Positions 1-12,467 of a DNA stretch of 64,000 nucleotides are shown here, piece after piece. The stretch spans positions 256,603,533 to 256,667,532 of the forward strand of contig NC_081410.1 of the NCBI RefSeq assembly GCF_030272615.1, given 5' to 3'. Each line of letters starts with the position of its first letter. The first letter of the stretch is position 1. The notes beneath the pieces are model-generated. The model did no database searches, was not told where the DNA came from, and saw only the letters and a program-made list of their open reading frames with translations. The DNA comes from Cryptomeria japonica. Taxonomy: Eukaryota; Streptophyta; Pinopsida; Cupressales; Cupressaceae. The position numbers and the translations under genes are program-made.

Positions 1-1567
1 GTTATAGTATTGTCGAACAATTGAAGAGAACCAATGCTCAAACTCAATTTTGGAACTTCTTAAGATCTCTTTTGCTCATAGAGAGGTCTTGGACAAGGCT
101 TTACTTACCACCAGTGTCCCTAAAGATTTAGATGTAGATCAGTTTCAATCTATGGTGGGTCACTTGACTTCACCTCATTACCTCACTTTCTCTGAAGAAG
201 ATGATAACTAACTGAGTCACCCACATAACCAGCCATTACACATTGAAGCCATGATCCATAAACACTGAGTTAAACATGTTTTGATAGATGGAGGTGCTGG
301 GTTGAATATCTGTACCTACAATCTATTGACACAACTGGGATTTTTTGAAAACATTATTGATCCAACAAAGAAAATAACAATCAAGGCTTATGATGAAGAA
401 GAAAGTACCTCTAAGGGTCTGGTACGATTACCAATCAGGGTGGGACCTGTAGAAAGATGTGATTTTTCAAGTCTTGGATCTTCATCTTTCATACAACATC
501 TTACTGGGTAGGCCGTGGATTCATGAAATGAAAGCAGTACCATCTACGTATCATCAATGCCTAAATTTCCTTATAATCGAGTTGAAGTCAGTATTCCTGC
601 TGATACAAGCTATACCTGCAATGCATTAATGCAGAGTGCTGATGCTTTTGTTCCTCATAATAGAGCAGCCTCTACAGCTGAAAGTTTAGAATCTTTGTTG
701 AAAGATTTAGAAAAGAAATTGAAAATCACAAACATTGGCATAGATGGCTACAAAATAGAGCCTATACTCTCACTAATGTCTCTTCCTCGATCACCAAGAC
801 AGTCAAGAAAACCATCAAAGGTTATGAAGCCACAAAATTCAACTCCAAAAGTCATTTCTGATGGTCTCTTTATACAGTCCTCTACTTCTATTGCAGATGA
901 AAAAGAAGAGGATGATGTTCTCAAATCGCTTTTCAAAGAAGATAGTGCAAACAAAGAAATACGACATTGTGAGATTTCCTCGACACAATATGGTCCAGGG
1001 TATAAGATGCTTCAATGCATGGGATATTCAGGTACCGTTCCTATAGTCAAGCATCAAGAAGGTATTGTTGAACCTATTTAGTTACAAACTAAGTCTGCGA
1101 ATGATAGAGCTAGACTGGGATATGATCCAAGGAAGTCATTAGATCAGAAGCACATGTCCCACCATCAACTTAAGTGGAAGAAAAAGGTACTACCTTTAAC
1201 AACACAAGAAATTAATACACGACAAACTCAGGAAGAGTGTGACGATGAACAAAAAGAATTGCCCACCCAAAGAGAGGAAACAAATGGTAATCAAGTTCCA
1301 ATTATATCAGCTATAATACCACAAGAAGTAGAAGTCCCAAAAGATATGAGAGACAAAGTATATAGAATCAGAGAATTGTTTGCACCACTGAAAGTTCTAG
1401 TCACATATACTGGCAGACAACAAGTAGATGATTCAGAAACTGATTCAAATGAGTATGAATGGGGTCCTGACCACCTCTCAGATACATCTACTATAGAAAC
1501 CCCTAATGAATCCAGTGATATCATAGATGATGCACAAGAGATGATACGCCTAAGAATGCAAAGGTAA
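1..1567 (+). pseudogene. Element C protease, G-patch-like segment and start of linker (decayed)
   Basis: The 3' end of gag-protease from a Tat-like element. The aspartic protease core appears near 281 as LIDGGAGLNIC, with Asp-Gly-Gly where most retroelements have Asp-Ser/Thr-Gly. Element B's protease has the same DGG, so it is probably a family trait. Upstream, residues resembling B's protease leader are broken by in-frame stops near 210 and 267. Around 990-1075 the peptide YGPGYKMLQCMGYSG followed by a GI-containing tail resembles a G-patch, a glycine-rich nucleic-acid-binding motif found after protease in some retroelements. The frame used at 281, 557 and 1154 is the same, so decay here is by stop codons. 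The piece ends in an acidic linker. Confidence 0.75.
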
Positions 1568-2713
1568 ATGGAAGAAATCAGACTAAAAAGACAAGAAGAC
1601 TATGAACAATAGCTGGAGGAAGAACAGACACAAGTAATTTCTTCACCTACTAACTCTCCCTCTAATGAGATAGGATAAATCAGGTATGGAACTACAAAAG
1701 AAGAATTAGAAGCTACATAAATAGAACCAATCATTAGTCTAGAGGAGGCTGAATGGAATAGATGACAAGGTTATGTCCACAAGTGTGTCAAATACAAGAA
1801 ATCAATGAACCAAATCATGAAGGAACTTGCAGCATCAAAGATGTGGGTATTGATACTATATATACTTTTACTAAGCCACTTGAAGATGAGTCAAAAAATT
1901 CATCCTATGACTCTGATAACTCAGATAGGAGCTCTATTTATAACAACTATTCAACAACGCATTATGACTACTTTGTCATGAATGTTGAGATATTGTCTGC
2001 TGACCCTGTTACTATCACACCGCGGTATGTAGTCTAGTTTGAAGTAGGTGACAATGCTAGAAGTAGGTTGGTTGGATTAGGTCCAATAGATACTAACATG
2101 AATTTTGATAATCGTGTCATAACTCTTCCTCGTCTCGAGACACATATGCAAGGTAGTCTTCTGGAACTCGACTGGTCGGTCTGAAGCCATGATGATAGTA
2201 CCATGAACTCCCTTGAGCCTGTTCCAACCTTATTCCTAATACATCTTGAACTAATTGATTGTACTCTTTATAATCAACCCTTGAATGTACCTACTTTTTC
2301 CAATGACTATATGTTAGCCTATTATCTCAATGTAGTTGAACCCATGAACTTTTCCACCAGTGAATAGAGTGAAAACAAGATTGAAGCAGATATCAAGTAT
2401 CTTAGTCGCAAAAATAAGAAAAATAAAAATAAAAGACCTGATGGCAAAAACCACATTGTGGTGGTGTCAAAATCTAAAAAAGAGAAAATAAAGGACGTAC
2501 CTAAAGGTGAAAACCTCTCTGAGGCGCCTAAAGGTGAGATATTTGATATAGTGCCAAGTCATTTCCAAGAAAGGTCTTCCATATTGATCGAGCCAACTTA
2601 GCCAGTGAATATTGGGATTCAAGAGACACCACACATCATTCATTTAGCTCAATCACTATCAACAGAAGAGTTAAAAGATTTCAGCAACCTTTTTTTGGAA
2701 AATAACATCAACT
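1568..2713 (+). pseudogene. Element C pol linker between protease and RT (decayed, frameshifted)
   Basis: A low-complexity acidic and lysine-rich linker with no recognisable catalytic domain. From about 1760 to 2700 the readable frame differs from the one used before 1567 and after 2714, so there are at least two offsetting frameshifts. The stretch is also broken by several stops. A basic patch (KNKKNKNK) lies near 2410-2440, and a peptide resembling the RT-leading helix (TEELKDFSNLF) near 2670 leads into RT. I assign no function beyond being a spacer of the polyprotein. Confidence 0.6.
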
Positions 2714-3943
2714 ATGCCAGGACTAGATCCTGATCTCATCATGCATCATCTCTCTATTACACGAGGAGTAAAACTAGTCAAGCAAAAACTCCGTAAGATG
2801 CATCCTCATGTGGCACTGCTAGTCAAAGTTGAACTAGAGAAATTGCTAAAAGCTAGATTTATTAGAGCTATAGACTACATAGAATGGATATCAAACATAG
2901 TACCTATATCAAAGGCAGACAAATCTATTACAGTTTGCATAGACTTCGGGGATCTCAACAAAGCATGTCTGAAAGATGATTTTTCATTGCCCAACATTGA
3001 CATGATAGTAGATATGATTGTTGGATATGAGATGTATTCATTAATGGATGGATTCTCTGGTTACAATCAGATCAAGATAGCACCTGAAGATCAAGAAAGG
3101 ACAACTTTCACGTGTGCATGGGGAACCTTCTACTTGAATGCTATGTCATTTGGGCTAAAGAACATAGGAGCATCTTACCAAAGAGCTGTAACCACTATCT
3201 TCCATGATATGATGCATAGAAACATGGAAGATTATGTTGATGATACCCTGGTAGAGACTATGAAGAGATCTACGCATATTCAAGAACTAGGCCTCATAGT
3301 AGATAGAATGGAAAGATTCAAGCTCTGATTAAATCCTAAAAAGTGTGCATTTGGGGTAACATCAAGAAAATTGCTTGGTTACATAATTTCAAAAAAAGTA
3401 ATTGAGGTTGACCCTGAAAAGGTCCAAGCTATAATGGAAATGCCTCTACCCAAGAATATCAGTCAAATGAGAAGTTTACAGGGCCATCTTCAATCAATAA
3501 GGCATTTTATATCTCAGCTAGTAGACAAAGCTCAACCCTTCAAAAAGGTATTAAGGAAAGGAATTCAATACAACTGGGATAAACATTATGAACAACATTT
3601 ACAACAAATCAAAGAATATCTTTCTAATCCACCCATATTAATGCCATTGATTGAAGGTAAGACATTGATTCTATACATATCAGCTACAGATACTTCACGA
3701 GGGGCACTTCTGGCACAACAGAATGACAATAAAAAGGAACGAGCTATTTATTACATCAGCAAAACATTGGTGTCTTATGAAATGAACTACACTATAATAG
3801 AGAAAGCATGCTTGGCATTGGTCTTTGCATCACAAAAATTAAGGCACTATATGTTAGCACACTCTATTAAGCTGGTAGCCAAGATTGATCCGCTCAAATA
3901 TCTTCTTAGTAAAGAAATGCTTACAGGGAGACTAGCCAAATAG
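2714..3943 (+). pseudogene. Element C reverse transcriptase and native RNase H (decayed)
   Basis: Ty3/gypsy RT copying element RNA into DNA. Visible motifs are the palm segment DGFSGYNQI near 3049-3075, SFGLKNIGASYQRA near 3147-3185 and the catalytic YVDD box near 3233. A TGA at 3326-3328 interrupts the frame, which continues at 3371 through the thumb into the RNase H that normally follows RT. In that RNase H the first catalytic Asp of the usual DAS motif is not in register (the peptide reads SATDTS) and the usual TDH-like Asp is also absent. It may therefore be a structural tether rather than an active nuclease, as is known for Tat elements that acquired a second RNase H. The frame continues without a shift into the domains downstream. 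Confidence 0.8.
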
Positions 3944-4081
3944 GTCATGGTTCTTACAGAATTTGATATTGAATATGTGGAACGTAAAGCTATCAAAGGA
4001 TAGGTTATTGTAGACCAACTTGTTGATGCTCCACTTGAAGATAGTCAACCTCTGCATATAGAATTCCAAGATGAATCAATC

Positions 4082-4657
4082 ATGCACCTTACTCAACAAT
4101 CATGGAAGATGTTCTCTGATGGGTCTTTCACTCAACATGGTTCTAGTGCCGGAATACTTTTTATTACCCCTCAAAAATATTTAATTTCGAAAGCTTACAA
4201 GATTCTCTTCCCTTGCACAAACAACATTGCACAATATGAAGCTTTGGTAAATGGGATCAAGCTGGCCATCGAGTGGAAGATTGTTGAATTACACATCTAT
4301 GGTGATTCTCAACTCATTATCAACCAAATCAATGACCTATATCAAACAAGAGATGAGAAACCGATGCCTTATAAGAGAATGGTGGATGATCTCAAGAAAT
4401 ACTTTATCTTCGTATCATTTCAGCAGATCCCCAGAACAACAAATAGAGCAGCGGATGCAATGGCCACTTTGGCATCTATACCACAGCTACATGAATCTAA
4501 TTTTCACTTTGGATTCCTAGTGGAAGAGTTACATTATCTTGCCTATGATTCTCCTGAGTCCCACATGGTCTGTTCTATTATTGGACATGACTCATCTGGT
4601 TATAGCCACATTTACTCTTACCTGCGTGACCAAGTTGTCACTGCTAATCTTTCCTGA
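4082..4657 (+). pseudogene. Element C archaeal-type RNase H, downstream of RT (decayed)
   Basis: The second RNase H domain typical of Tat elements, expected to remove RNA from RNA/DNA hybrids. It begins at WKMFSDGS near 4101, with the first catalytic Asp in DGS, continues with CTNNIAQYEAL near 4216, GDSQLII near 4301, and ends with a RAADAMATL segment. The residue that is Glu in element D's copy (NIAEYEAL) is Gln here, so a metal-binding residue is probably lost. This copy lies after RT and native RNase H, in the usual Tat order, and is the direct contrast to element D, where the homologous domain precedes RT. It is in frame with the RT segment upstream and the integrase downstream. Confidence 0.8.
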
Positions 4658-4741
4658 AATGAAAAAAGGAACCTAATCAAAAATGCATCATGGTACGTCA
4701 TCATTACTAATGACCTATTCAAGTGAGGTTTAGATAATAAT

Positions 4742-5854
4742 TTGCTTAGATATCTAGAAACTGAGGAGTCCCAACGTGCATTATTGGAGGTTCATGAAGG
4801 TGTTTGTGGATCCCATTTGAACGGTCTAACTTTAGTACAAAAACTACTAAGGGTTGGCTACTACTGGCCAGACATGGAGAAAGAAGCTATAAAATTTTCT
4901 AAAACTTGTGAAAAGTGCCAACTGCATGGGAACCTTATCCATGCTCCAGCAAGGGATCTCATACCCTTTGTGACACACTAGCCCTTTCAACAGTGGGCAT
5001 TTGATATAATTGGCCAAATATATCCCGCATCCTCTAACAAACACAAATTTATTAACACTGCCATTGAGTACTTCACTAAGTGGGTAGAAATGGTTCCACT
5101 TACCAAAGAAACTGGCAAACAAGTAGCTCTATTTATTCTTAATTATATCATCTGTAGGTATGGTATACCTTCATCCATTATAACTAACAATGGAGGATAG
5201 TTCAAGAACAAAGATCTAAATGAACTCTATGCAAAATTCAAAATAAAACAAGACTGGTCATCTGCATACTACCCTCAAGGTAACAGATAGGCCGAAGCAT
5301 CTAACAAGAATCTGTTGACTATCTTACACAAGATAGTCAATAAATTTGGAAAGGATTGGCATCTACAACTCAATCCTGCCTTGTGGGCTTATAGAACAAG
5401 TATCAAAACACCTACTGGGGCTATGCCTTTCTCTTTGGTGTATGGGTCCGAAGCAATATTACCTATTGAGGTGGAAATACCATCTCTAAGAGTTTCTTTG
5501 TAAGGTCTTGTTACTGATGAAGACTATAGAATATCTAGATTGCAAGAGCTCAAATTATTGGATGAGCATCGACAAGTGTCATTTGATCATCTCAGAGTGT
5601 ATCAGAAGAGAATGTCCAAAGGATATAATAAGAAGGTTCAACAAAGAGAATTTTAGGTTGGTGACCTAGTTCTAAGAGAAAATCCTAAAAATCAACAGTT
5701 TTGAGACAACAAAGAGAAGTTCAAACCCAATTGGCTGGGTCCCTATATCGTTACTGCACCTTTTAGCTTTGGTGCCTATCAACTCTCAACATCGGAAGGA
5801 GAACAACTCTGTGAACCATTCAACACCATCCATCTGAAGAAATTCTTCACCTAA
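4742..5854 (+). pseudogene. Element C integrase (decayed)
   Basis: Integrase that would insert the DNA copy into the chromosome. The HHCC zinc-binding region is at about 4790-4925 (GVCGSHL ... CEKCQLH). The catalytic core follows, with WAFDIIG near 5000, TNNGG near 5187 in place of the usual SDNG (second catalytic Asp changed to Asn), and AEASNKN near 5294 with the catalytic Glu present. Stops interrupt the core near 4979, 5198 and 5288. The C-terminal part keeps GDLVLRENPKNQ and WLGPYIVT and ends at TAA 5852-5854. No chromodomain is present. The same C-terminal peptide is the only integrase piece left in element B, showing that the two belong to one family. From 2714 to 5854 one frame runs with stops but no shift. 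Confidence 0.8.
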
Positions 5855-5887
5855 ATATTCTCTGCTCCAGCCTATATAGATAAAAAA

Positions 5888-5991
5888 GTCCTAAAGAAAT
5901 CCTAAAAATCAGAAAATGTGCTGAAGAAATCCTAAAAATCAGAAAAAGTCCTGAAGAAATCCTAAAAATCAGAAAAAGTCCTAAAGAAATT
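5888..5991 (+). repeat. Tandem repeat, about 30-bp unit, about 3.5 copies
   Basis: Units beginning GTCCTAAAGAAATCC and ending AAAATCAGAAAAA are repeated with small changes directly after element C's integrase stop. Period about 30 bp. Probably a minisatellite in the 3' untranslated region of the element. Confidence 0.85.
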
Positions 5992-7283
5992 AAATAAAAA
6001 CAAAAAAAAACTGTAATCTATGCCAAGCAGGTGAAAACCTGGCAAATAGGCGCCTCTTGTACTCAAGCACTGCATCTATCACCACAACATTGGTATTCTT
6101 GCTTTCATGCATCTTTGCTTTCACCTGTACATATTTTAGTCACTTTTGTGACATCCTAGTTTGTTAAAACCCTCATGGCTTGAAACCGATCATTGTCCTA
6201 GTCTTAGGTTAATCGACATAGCACTTTACATGTCCTGAGCAGTATCAACCAAGTCATCTTTACGTTAGTGATACCTGGTCATCCACTTCGAGTCAGTCAC
6301 CTGTCTCCTGACTACTAAAGAGTTTTATCACTGAGTAAACAAGCAAAACAACATAACTCAAAACAATCACTGAACTGTTTGAGCTATGCATGAAAATTTT
6401 CTTTGTGTGTTGTCTTTCATTGAATTTTGATTATTATCTCTTTGAGTAACTTAAGGAAGTCTATCTTGACTAAGAGGAGCAAGGATTGGGGGCATAATAT
6501 CTTCGTTGTTTTCTACTTGTAGGAATGATTCTGATAATCTGAAAACATCTAATCAGCTGGGCGTCTGTGATAAGTGCCTTCACATTCAGGTGAAATCACC
6601 ACACATACCTCAACTCCGCTTATTTGAGTGCTACAGGGACATTCCCATCATTTCTTTGTCTATTTTGAGGGAATTTCTTTATTGTGCAATCCAAGACCAT
6701 GCGTAATCTATCCAAGGATATGAATGAAAAAAGGGTCATTGTGGACAAGATAATTAATATTGTACATGAAAAGTAAGGAACTCTAATCTTCCTGTTGTAG
6801 TTATAAAACGCTCAATGATGACAATTAAGCTTTTCAAAATCCAGTGACTAGGTTTAGGATTGCATCTCATTTTGCATTTCCTTCTGCATCTTGTGAATTT
6901 AGAGTGATTTCGGTATGGTAACAATGATCTCTTTAATTTCTGAATAAGGGTTTGAAGCTTCATCATTTCTTCGCTAAGTGGTTTCTTCCTCATCATTTCT
7001 CCAATCGAGTACTTGTGTATTGAGATGTTAGCTGCATACATAAGCATTTTACATAGATTCATAAACTCACTATCATTCATTTGAATTCACCTTATGGCAT
7101 TGCATAGAAAAATAAACATTTGCATCATCATTTATTTGCATATAAAAAGAAACAAAAATAAACATCCATATTCCATTTTGCATTCATTCATCTATACTGA
7201 AAAGAAATGCATACATGTAGATTAAAGCATATAGAAAGCATCTCATAATGAAATTCACACAAGTAAAATGAAGTCAAATTAGA

Positions 7284-7358
<75 letters not shown>

Positions 7359-7483
7359 ATAAAGTCTCAGAGTACAAAATGATGTCAGCTGACATATACA
7401 AACTCCCATCGGAGCAAGAATCGTATGTCTACAAAAAAATGCGTGTGTCTACAAAAAAATATATAGATCTGCAAAAACAATAT
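5992..7483 (+). other. Element C region between pol and the antisense PMD gene, non-coding
   Basis: No convincing coding region. It holds GGTGAAAACCTGGC near 6030, similar to a sequence just after the integrase tail of element B (reverse strand, about 17350-17400), so it is a conserved post-pol segment of the family. The remainder is AT-rich, with a TA microsatellite at 7289-7353. Short open frames here match nothing and look accidental. Confidence 0.6.
7289..7353. repeat. (TA)n microsatellite, about 33 units
   Basis: An uninterrupted run of TA dinucleotides. It creates an artificial Ile-Tyr repeat frame on the minus strand that should not be taken as a gene. Confidence 0.98.
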
Positions 7484-8178
7484 CTAGCTCTCGGCATCTC
7501 CCTCATTGCTAGGTGGAGGAGGTGGAGCTTTCTGACCAGGATCCTGACGAGGTTCCCGAGCTCCCTCTGATCGTGCCATATACTGGGAGTATGGTACAAC
7601 CTGCTGCGCTACAAGAATAGCTACGATGTTAGCTACAATGTAATAAGTTGCCTGACTGGTCTGGTGCAAAACCTCCTGCCAAAATGCATCAATCTTTGCC
7701 CTCCTCTCTAATCTCATCTCTGTGACTTGACGATCACACTCAACCCTAAGCTCTACTAGTTGTCAGTCTCTTTCCACTAGTTGAGTTTGAGCTAGTATCA
7801 ACTATGACTGTAACTCCGCTAGACATGCTCTCATCGACCATCCCACGTCAGTCCCCTTCTCTCTCACAGGCTCTCCACCTCCATCTCCACCCTACTCCTC
7901 TCACCGCTATGGGACCTATCTGAGTGCTACTCGCTCCTCCTCGGCTTTGCCCAATGTCATGCCTATACTCCCTAGGGATCCACCCTCACCCCTCTGCTGT
8001 CCAACCCCAGTTGGAACCCTGCTGCTACTAGCACCAGGATCGCCACCTGCCCACCTTGAAGCCTTTGCTATTTTTCCTTGTTCCTGTCTCTGTCCCTGTC
8101 CCTATGTGGGGCATCATCCTTAATCTACTTAATACGAGGAGCCTGCTCAGCTGGATCTATGAATCTGGGGAATGGATG
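7484..8178 (-). pseudogene. Element C antisense PMD gene, 3' part of the second exon
   Basis: The C-terminal part of the plant-mobile-domain-like gene lying antisense in element C. Reading leftward from the edge of element A, the peptide HPFPRFIDPAEQ matches HPFHRLIDPGEQ in element B's PMD gene (about 15070-15110). This shows that the piece continues the N-terminal part at 29932-31026. It passes through a low-complexity Arg/Asp/Gly-rich stretch with stops and ends with the frame at 7717-7484, which is Gln/Ala-rich and finishes in a proline-rich tail. PMD proteins are known both as host genes and as transposon passengers; their biochemical role here is unknown. Confidence 0.7.
8174..8178. repeat. 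Target site duplication of element A, left copy
   Basis: GGATG immediately before element A's left LTR. The identical GGATG follows its right LTR at 29932-29936. Confidence 0.93.
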
Positions 8179-10328
8179 TGATAGGGAGATTGCTAGGTAA
8201 GTGTTCAATAAGGATGTTGAAGTAAAAAGGTTCAATTTGTTTCCCAAAGACCTACTTGTGGCTGTTGTATATGTTTGCAAATCATTCTTGAGGTCTTCAT
8301 GCTAGCAACTCATTCATCACTTCCCTAGCAAACTCTCCTTTGACTAGGCTCATTGTCATACTCATCCCCCTATTGGTTATGCCAAACCACTCCAATGCTT
8401 CCAACACAATCCTCTATCCCTCTTTGGGATGATTCTAACTATTCTCTATTCTCACAAGCACCTCCAACTGGTTTAGGGAACTAGATGAAGGTTTTGTTCA
8501 AAAAACTTGTTTCCATTCTCTTGTTTTGGCTTCTTAGTTTCACTTGCTCAAACCAACTCCTTAGGTCTCACAACCCAAAATGATTCATAGGGGTGTCATG
8601 GAGGTTTCTCAAAGTTCATTAACTATCTTGGACTACCATCCAAAGATCTCTCCAAACTACATGAGTTCAAGGTGATCGGGTTCTTGAAAAGTGTGTGTTA
8701 TGCAGTCAAAAGGGCTACTAGCCCGTGGAGGCCTAATTGGCCTAGCTTTGCTCACCCAGCCCAATGATAGGCTCCTCCTTCAAAAAAATTAATTTGGATG
8801 GTGTTTTAGAGGTATATGCTAATGGATTCTCATGGTTTAGGCCTCTGCTATTGAAAAATGAGGGTTGTCCACTATTTGTGGCACTTTTGTAGGGTTTGGT
8901 AGGTTTAGAACCAATCACTTTAGAAAGACATTGCAACTCTATTAACCAAGATTCCAAAATTAAGTATACCTTCTACCATATCATGTAGGGCCTTTCTTTA
9001 CTATTGTCCTACAGTAATTAGTCCAAACACATGATGCACAAACAGAAAATCTAAAACATGTAAGTGACTGCCACAAAAAACCCAGTCATAGCTTCCTCAC
9101 TGTTAAAGCTGCATTCCAAGGTGTTAGAAGTTATTTTAAAACTCTTCCATGGCATTAATGAATCTCCAAACACTTATGAGGTTCTTATAGCAATATTGAG
9201 GCATGTTTACAAAGCTTGATTAGGCTCTTGAAGCATCTTTTTGCACATACTGTCATTAAAAAATAGTGAATTCATGTCTTGCAATCAAACTAAGAATGTT
9301 TAATAAGAAGTACCCTGCTCTAACAAACCAAGGTGACTCACAATACCCTTAGAAACATATTCATACCTCTGACTCACACATTTGTTCACTCCAATTGTTC
9401 TTGGGTGCAAATTTTGAGTTCTTGTTCATGATACTAGCCGAGTAATCAATACTTGCCTAGTTTTCACTCAAATCCATCCTCCAAGCATACTTCTGACACA
9501 AAAAGGAATATATACATAATGTACATGCATAAACCAACTTGACCAAATCCATTTTGTGGGATCCCAAACCTCGATTAGTCAAGTGGTGGCATTTTGAAAC
9601 CTCAAACCCTTGATAGGACAGTGAGCACACAAAATGAAAGATATTTTTATTTCTCCAACTTGAAAAAAGAAAACCAGTGCAATAATCAATTGAATAGCAT
9701 TAGGAAACCAATATTTACACTTCTGAAAAGGTATAGTACAGACAATGAGTGCTACAGTATGGACTGTTATTCCAAGGAAAGAAAAAACAATGATAAAAGC
9801 CAAAACTTCATGATTTCTATTAGGATTCTCTTGTTCATACAATCACCAACCTTCTTCAAGGAAAAGGGAGGTATTTTATAGTCCATAAAGTTATTTATCA
9901 AGCCCAATATGGACATGAGGCTTCCAAAACTTCATTCTGCAAGAAAAGTCAAACAAATGACAATTTTGACAATTTTTACAAGCCCAAATGACAACATTTC
10001 TTGCTCCAAAAGACATTTTTGACAACCTAACATCATCAACTCATCTAAAGAACTTAGACATTCTTAAAATCACTTAGTAAACATGTTTCAATTCTTTGGA
10101 AAGCATTTGGAGACCTCTAAGGCAATTTTGCACATTTTTGCCAGAAATTGTCAACTCAAAGCCTGAAAGGCAAAACTTGACCTCTTGAGTCCAAAATGAG
10201 ATCAAAACCACTAGACAAGACACATAACAACATAAGACAACATTATAAACCTACACAAGAAATTAAAAAAATGAAATCATAAAATACTCAAAAAGGAGAG
10301 TTTTACTCAACTAGGTTATCCTGCACCA
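8179..10328 (-). repeat. Element A LTR, left copy (3' LTR)
   Basis: 2150 bp. In the + direction it starts TGATAGGGAG and ends TTATCCTGCACCA, matching 27791-29931 along its length with scattered substitutions and small indels. Short open frames inside it are mirrored in the other LTR and are not genes. Confidence 0.95.
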
Positions 10329-10345
10329 TAGTCCCCCCAAAACAA
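10329..10345 (-). promoter_or_regulatory. Element A polypurine tract
   Basis: Reading the minus strand, TTTTGGGGGGACTA lies directly before the TGGTGCA start of the left (3') LTR. This is the expected position of the plus-strand DNA primer. Confidence 0.8.
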
Positions 10346-10350
10346 AGAAG

Positions 10351-11933
10351 TCATGTGACTCCTTGAGGAAGCAAAGAAGAAAAGATATCAAACTTATAAA
10401 AGTTAGTTTTAGATATCCATGTGGCCTCTGAGATAGGCTTATCCTTCCATTTTACTAGGTGCTCCATATAGGTGTGATTCCTTGTCTTCTTGAGAATCTT
10501 GGAGTCTAGAACCTGTTCTGCTTGGGGAATAGAAAGAGAAGGGAGAGATAGATCAGAAAGGGATTGTACAACATCTAAAACTCTTTGAATCTCCTCAGGT
10601 GGCTTCCCTTTGAAAGCAATCAAATTTGCAACATTAAAAATGGGAGACAAAGAAACATAAGTAGGAAAATCAACTTTGTAAGCATTAGACCCATACTTAG
10701 CCAAGATTTTGCAAGGGCCTATTCTCCTCATCTAAAGTTTGCTTGGAAATCCCTTTTCTAGCCTTGCCTTGTTCAAATAAACCATCACATAATCTCCTAT
10801 GGAAAAATGAACATCTCTCTTTGTAGCATCTACTCTTGCCTTGACATTTTGGGAGGTATCTTGAAGAGCCTTTCTCACTTGCTCATGAACCTCCTTCATG
10901 GATTGAGCCATGTCATCTGATGTTCCACTCTTAGGTTGAAAGTTAGTGATATCCCTCAACTCCATTATACCCCTTGGATGTATACCATAAACAACTTCAA
11001 AAGGGCTTTTACCTGTAGACCGGTTGACACTATCATTGTAGGCGTATCCTGCTTGATGAATGAGTTGATCCCAACTCTACCCATATTCCTTTGTCAAGCA
11101 CCTAAGCATGTTTCCAAGAGACCTGTTCACAACTTTGGTTTGGCCATCAATTTGTGGATGATAAGATAAACCAAAAGAGAGATTAGTACCCAATCTCTTC
11201 CACAATGTTTTCCAGAAATGACCAAGAAACTTAACATCCCTATCTGAAACAATGCTAGTAGGCAAACCATGTATTCTAACAACTTCTTCGAAAAAAAAGT
11301 AAGCAATATGACTTGCATCATGTGTTGTCTTACAAGGAATAAAATGAGCCATTTTGCTAAATCTGTCAACTACTACGAAGATGCTATCAAATCCTGCTTG
11401 AGTTCTAGGTAATCCTACCACAAAATCCATACTAATACATTCCCAAGGCCTATGTGGAATGGGAAGAGGTTGATATAAACCAGCATTGGAGGAATTACCT
11501 TTTGCCTTCTGACATACCAAACACTGGTCAACATACCTTTGGATGTCTTTCTGCATTTTAGGCCAATAATAGAACCTTTGAACCAACTCTAAGGTCTTGT
11601 TGAGACCGAAATGCCCACTTAAGCACCCATTGTGCTTCTCCTGAATGAGGTTCTCTCTCATAGAGCCTTTTGGAACACATAACTCTCCACCCTTGAATAA
11701 AAAACCATCCTGTAAAGTGAAATCAGCATATGCACCATGGAAATGATTCTCAAAACCTTGACAAACTTTATAAGCTTCTAAAAAATCATCATCAGTAGGA
11801 TACATATCTTTAAAACTATCAATACCAATGCTTTGTACTTGAATCTCATGAATAGTTAACAACCTTCTACTCAAAGTATTTGCTACTTTATTCAGCTAAC
11901 CCTTCTTATGCTTAAGAGTAAAAGTGTAAGCTT
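10351..11933 (-). pseudogene. Element A integrase with C-terminal chromodomain (decayed)
   Basis: Read leftward from 11933. It begins with the tail of RNase H and an ANTLSRR linker, then the HHCC zinc region (GHFGLNKTLE ... CLVCQKAKG, about 11640-11500). The core follows, with MDFVVGLP and SDRDVKF, then DGQTKVVNRSL, where the catalytic Glu normally next to the QT is Lys, so the DDE triad is broken. A stop follows near 11077, and the frame continues through GDYVMVYLNK to the segment at 10731-10351. A chromodomain is recognisable there: VLDSKILKK, then HLVKWKDKPISEATW at about 10470-10420. Chromodomains steer some chromoviruses to particular chromatin. The element's own frame is retained from 11874 to 10351 apart from stops. 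Confidence 0.85.
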
Positions 11934-11938
11934 GCAAG
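11934..11938. repeat. Target site duplication of element B, left copy (imperfect)
   Basis: GCAAG before the left LTR of B; ACAAG follows the right LTR at 24768-24772. One mismatch in five. The RNase H peptide of element A reads across the join, which supports this as the true duplication. Confidence 0.8.
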
Positions 11939-12295
11939 TGTATACGGTGAAAATGGATAACAACAATATTGAAAGGCTAAATGAATTCAACCACAAAACC
12001 CTAGCCTAACATCAACAAAGATCCACCATAACATATGAAGATTACCTAAGATAATGCAAATCAAATGAAATCACAAAGATTATACCATCACATGTCCAAT
12101 AGGGTTTGGATCTCCATTCTTCCTATCTCCATTGATCTTGCTTGATATATTTGCTCTTAAATTTTATATGTGCACAAGAGCTCAACAAAGAACGGAAATG
12201 TGGTTGCAAGTAGGATCGCATATGCAAGTTCGAAAGCGTAGTGTAGATGATTGATCAGTCAAGATGCATAGGGTTGATAATGAAGGAAGCATCTC

Positions 12296-12306
12296 CTTAT
12301 ATAGAA
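12296..12306 (-). promoter_or_regulatory. TATA-like box in element B left LTR
   Basis: CTATATAAGG on the minus strand, about 420 bp from the LTR's U3 start. The same box is present in the right LTR at 24337-24347, where it would start the genomic RNA of B. Confidence 0.65.
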
Positions 12307-12467
12307 AACACTATAAGAAATGGAGGGGTAAGATTGAGAGGTGTAAAAGATAAATGGTCGGCTATGATTAAAGGGTAGGTAGAGGAAATAAGAAAATAAT
12401 GAGAGGGTAGGTAGTGTAGGAATTAAGAGATGAATGACATGTGTCATAGGTAGAAAAGGCTAATGAA

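Noticed and set aside
7188-7409. Minus-strand frame with an Ile-Tyr repeat
   Set aside because: It is a product of the TA microsatellite and has no other coding features.
9579-9881. Overlapping short frames on both strands, mirrored at 29196-29594
   Set aside because: They lie in the two LTRs of element A, differ between the copies and have no known motif.
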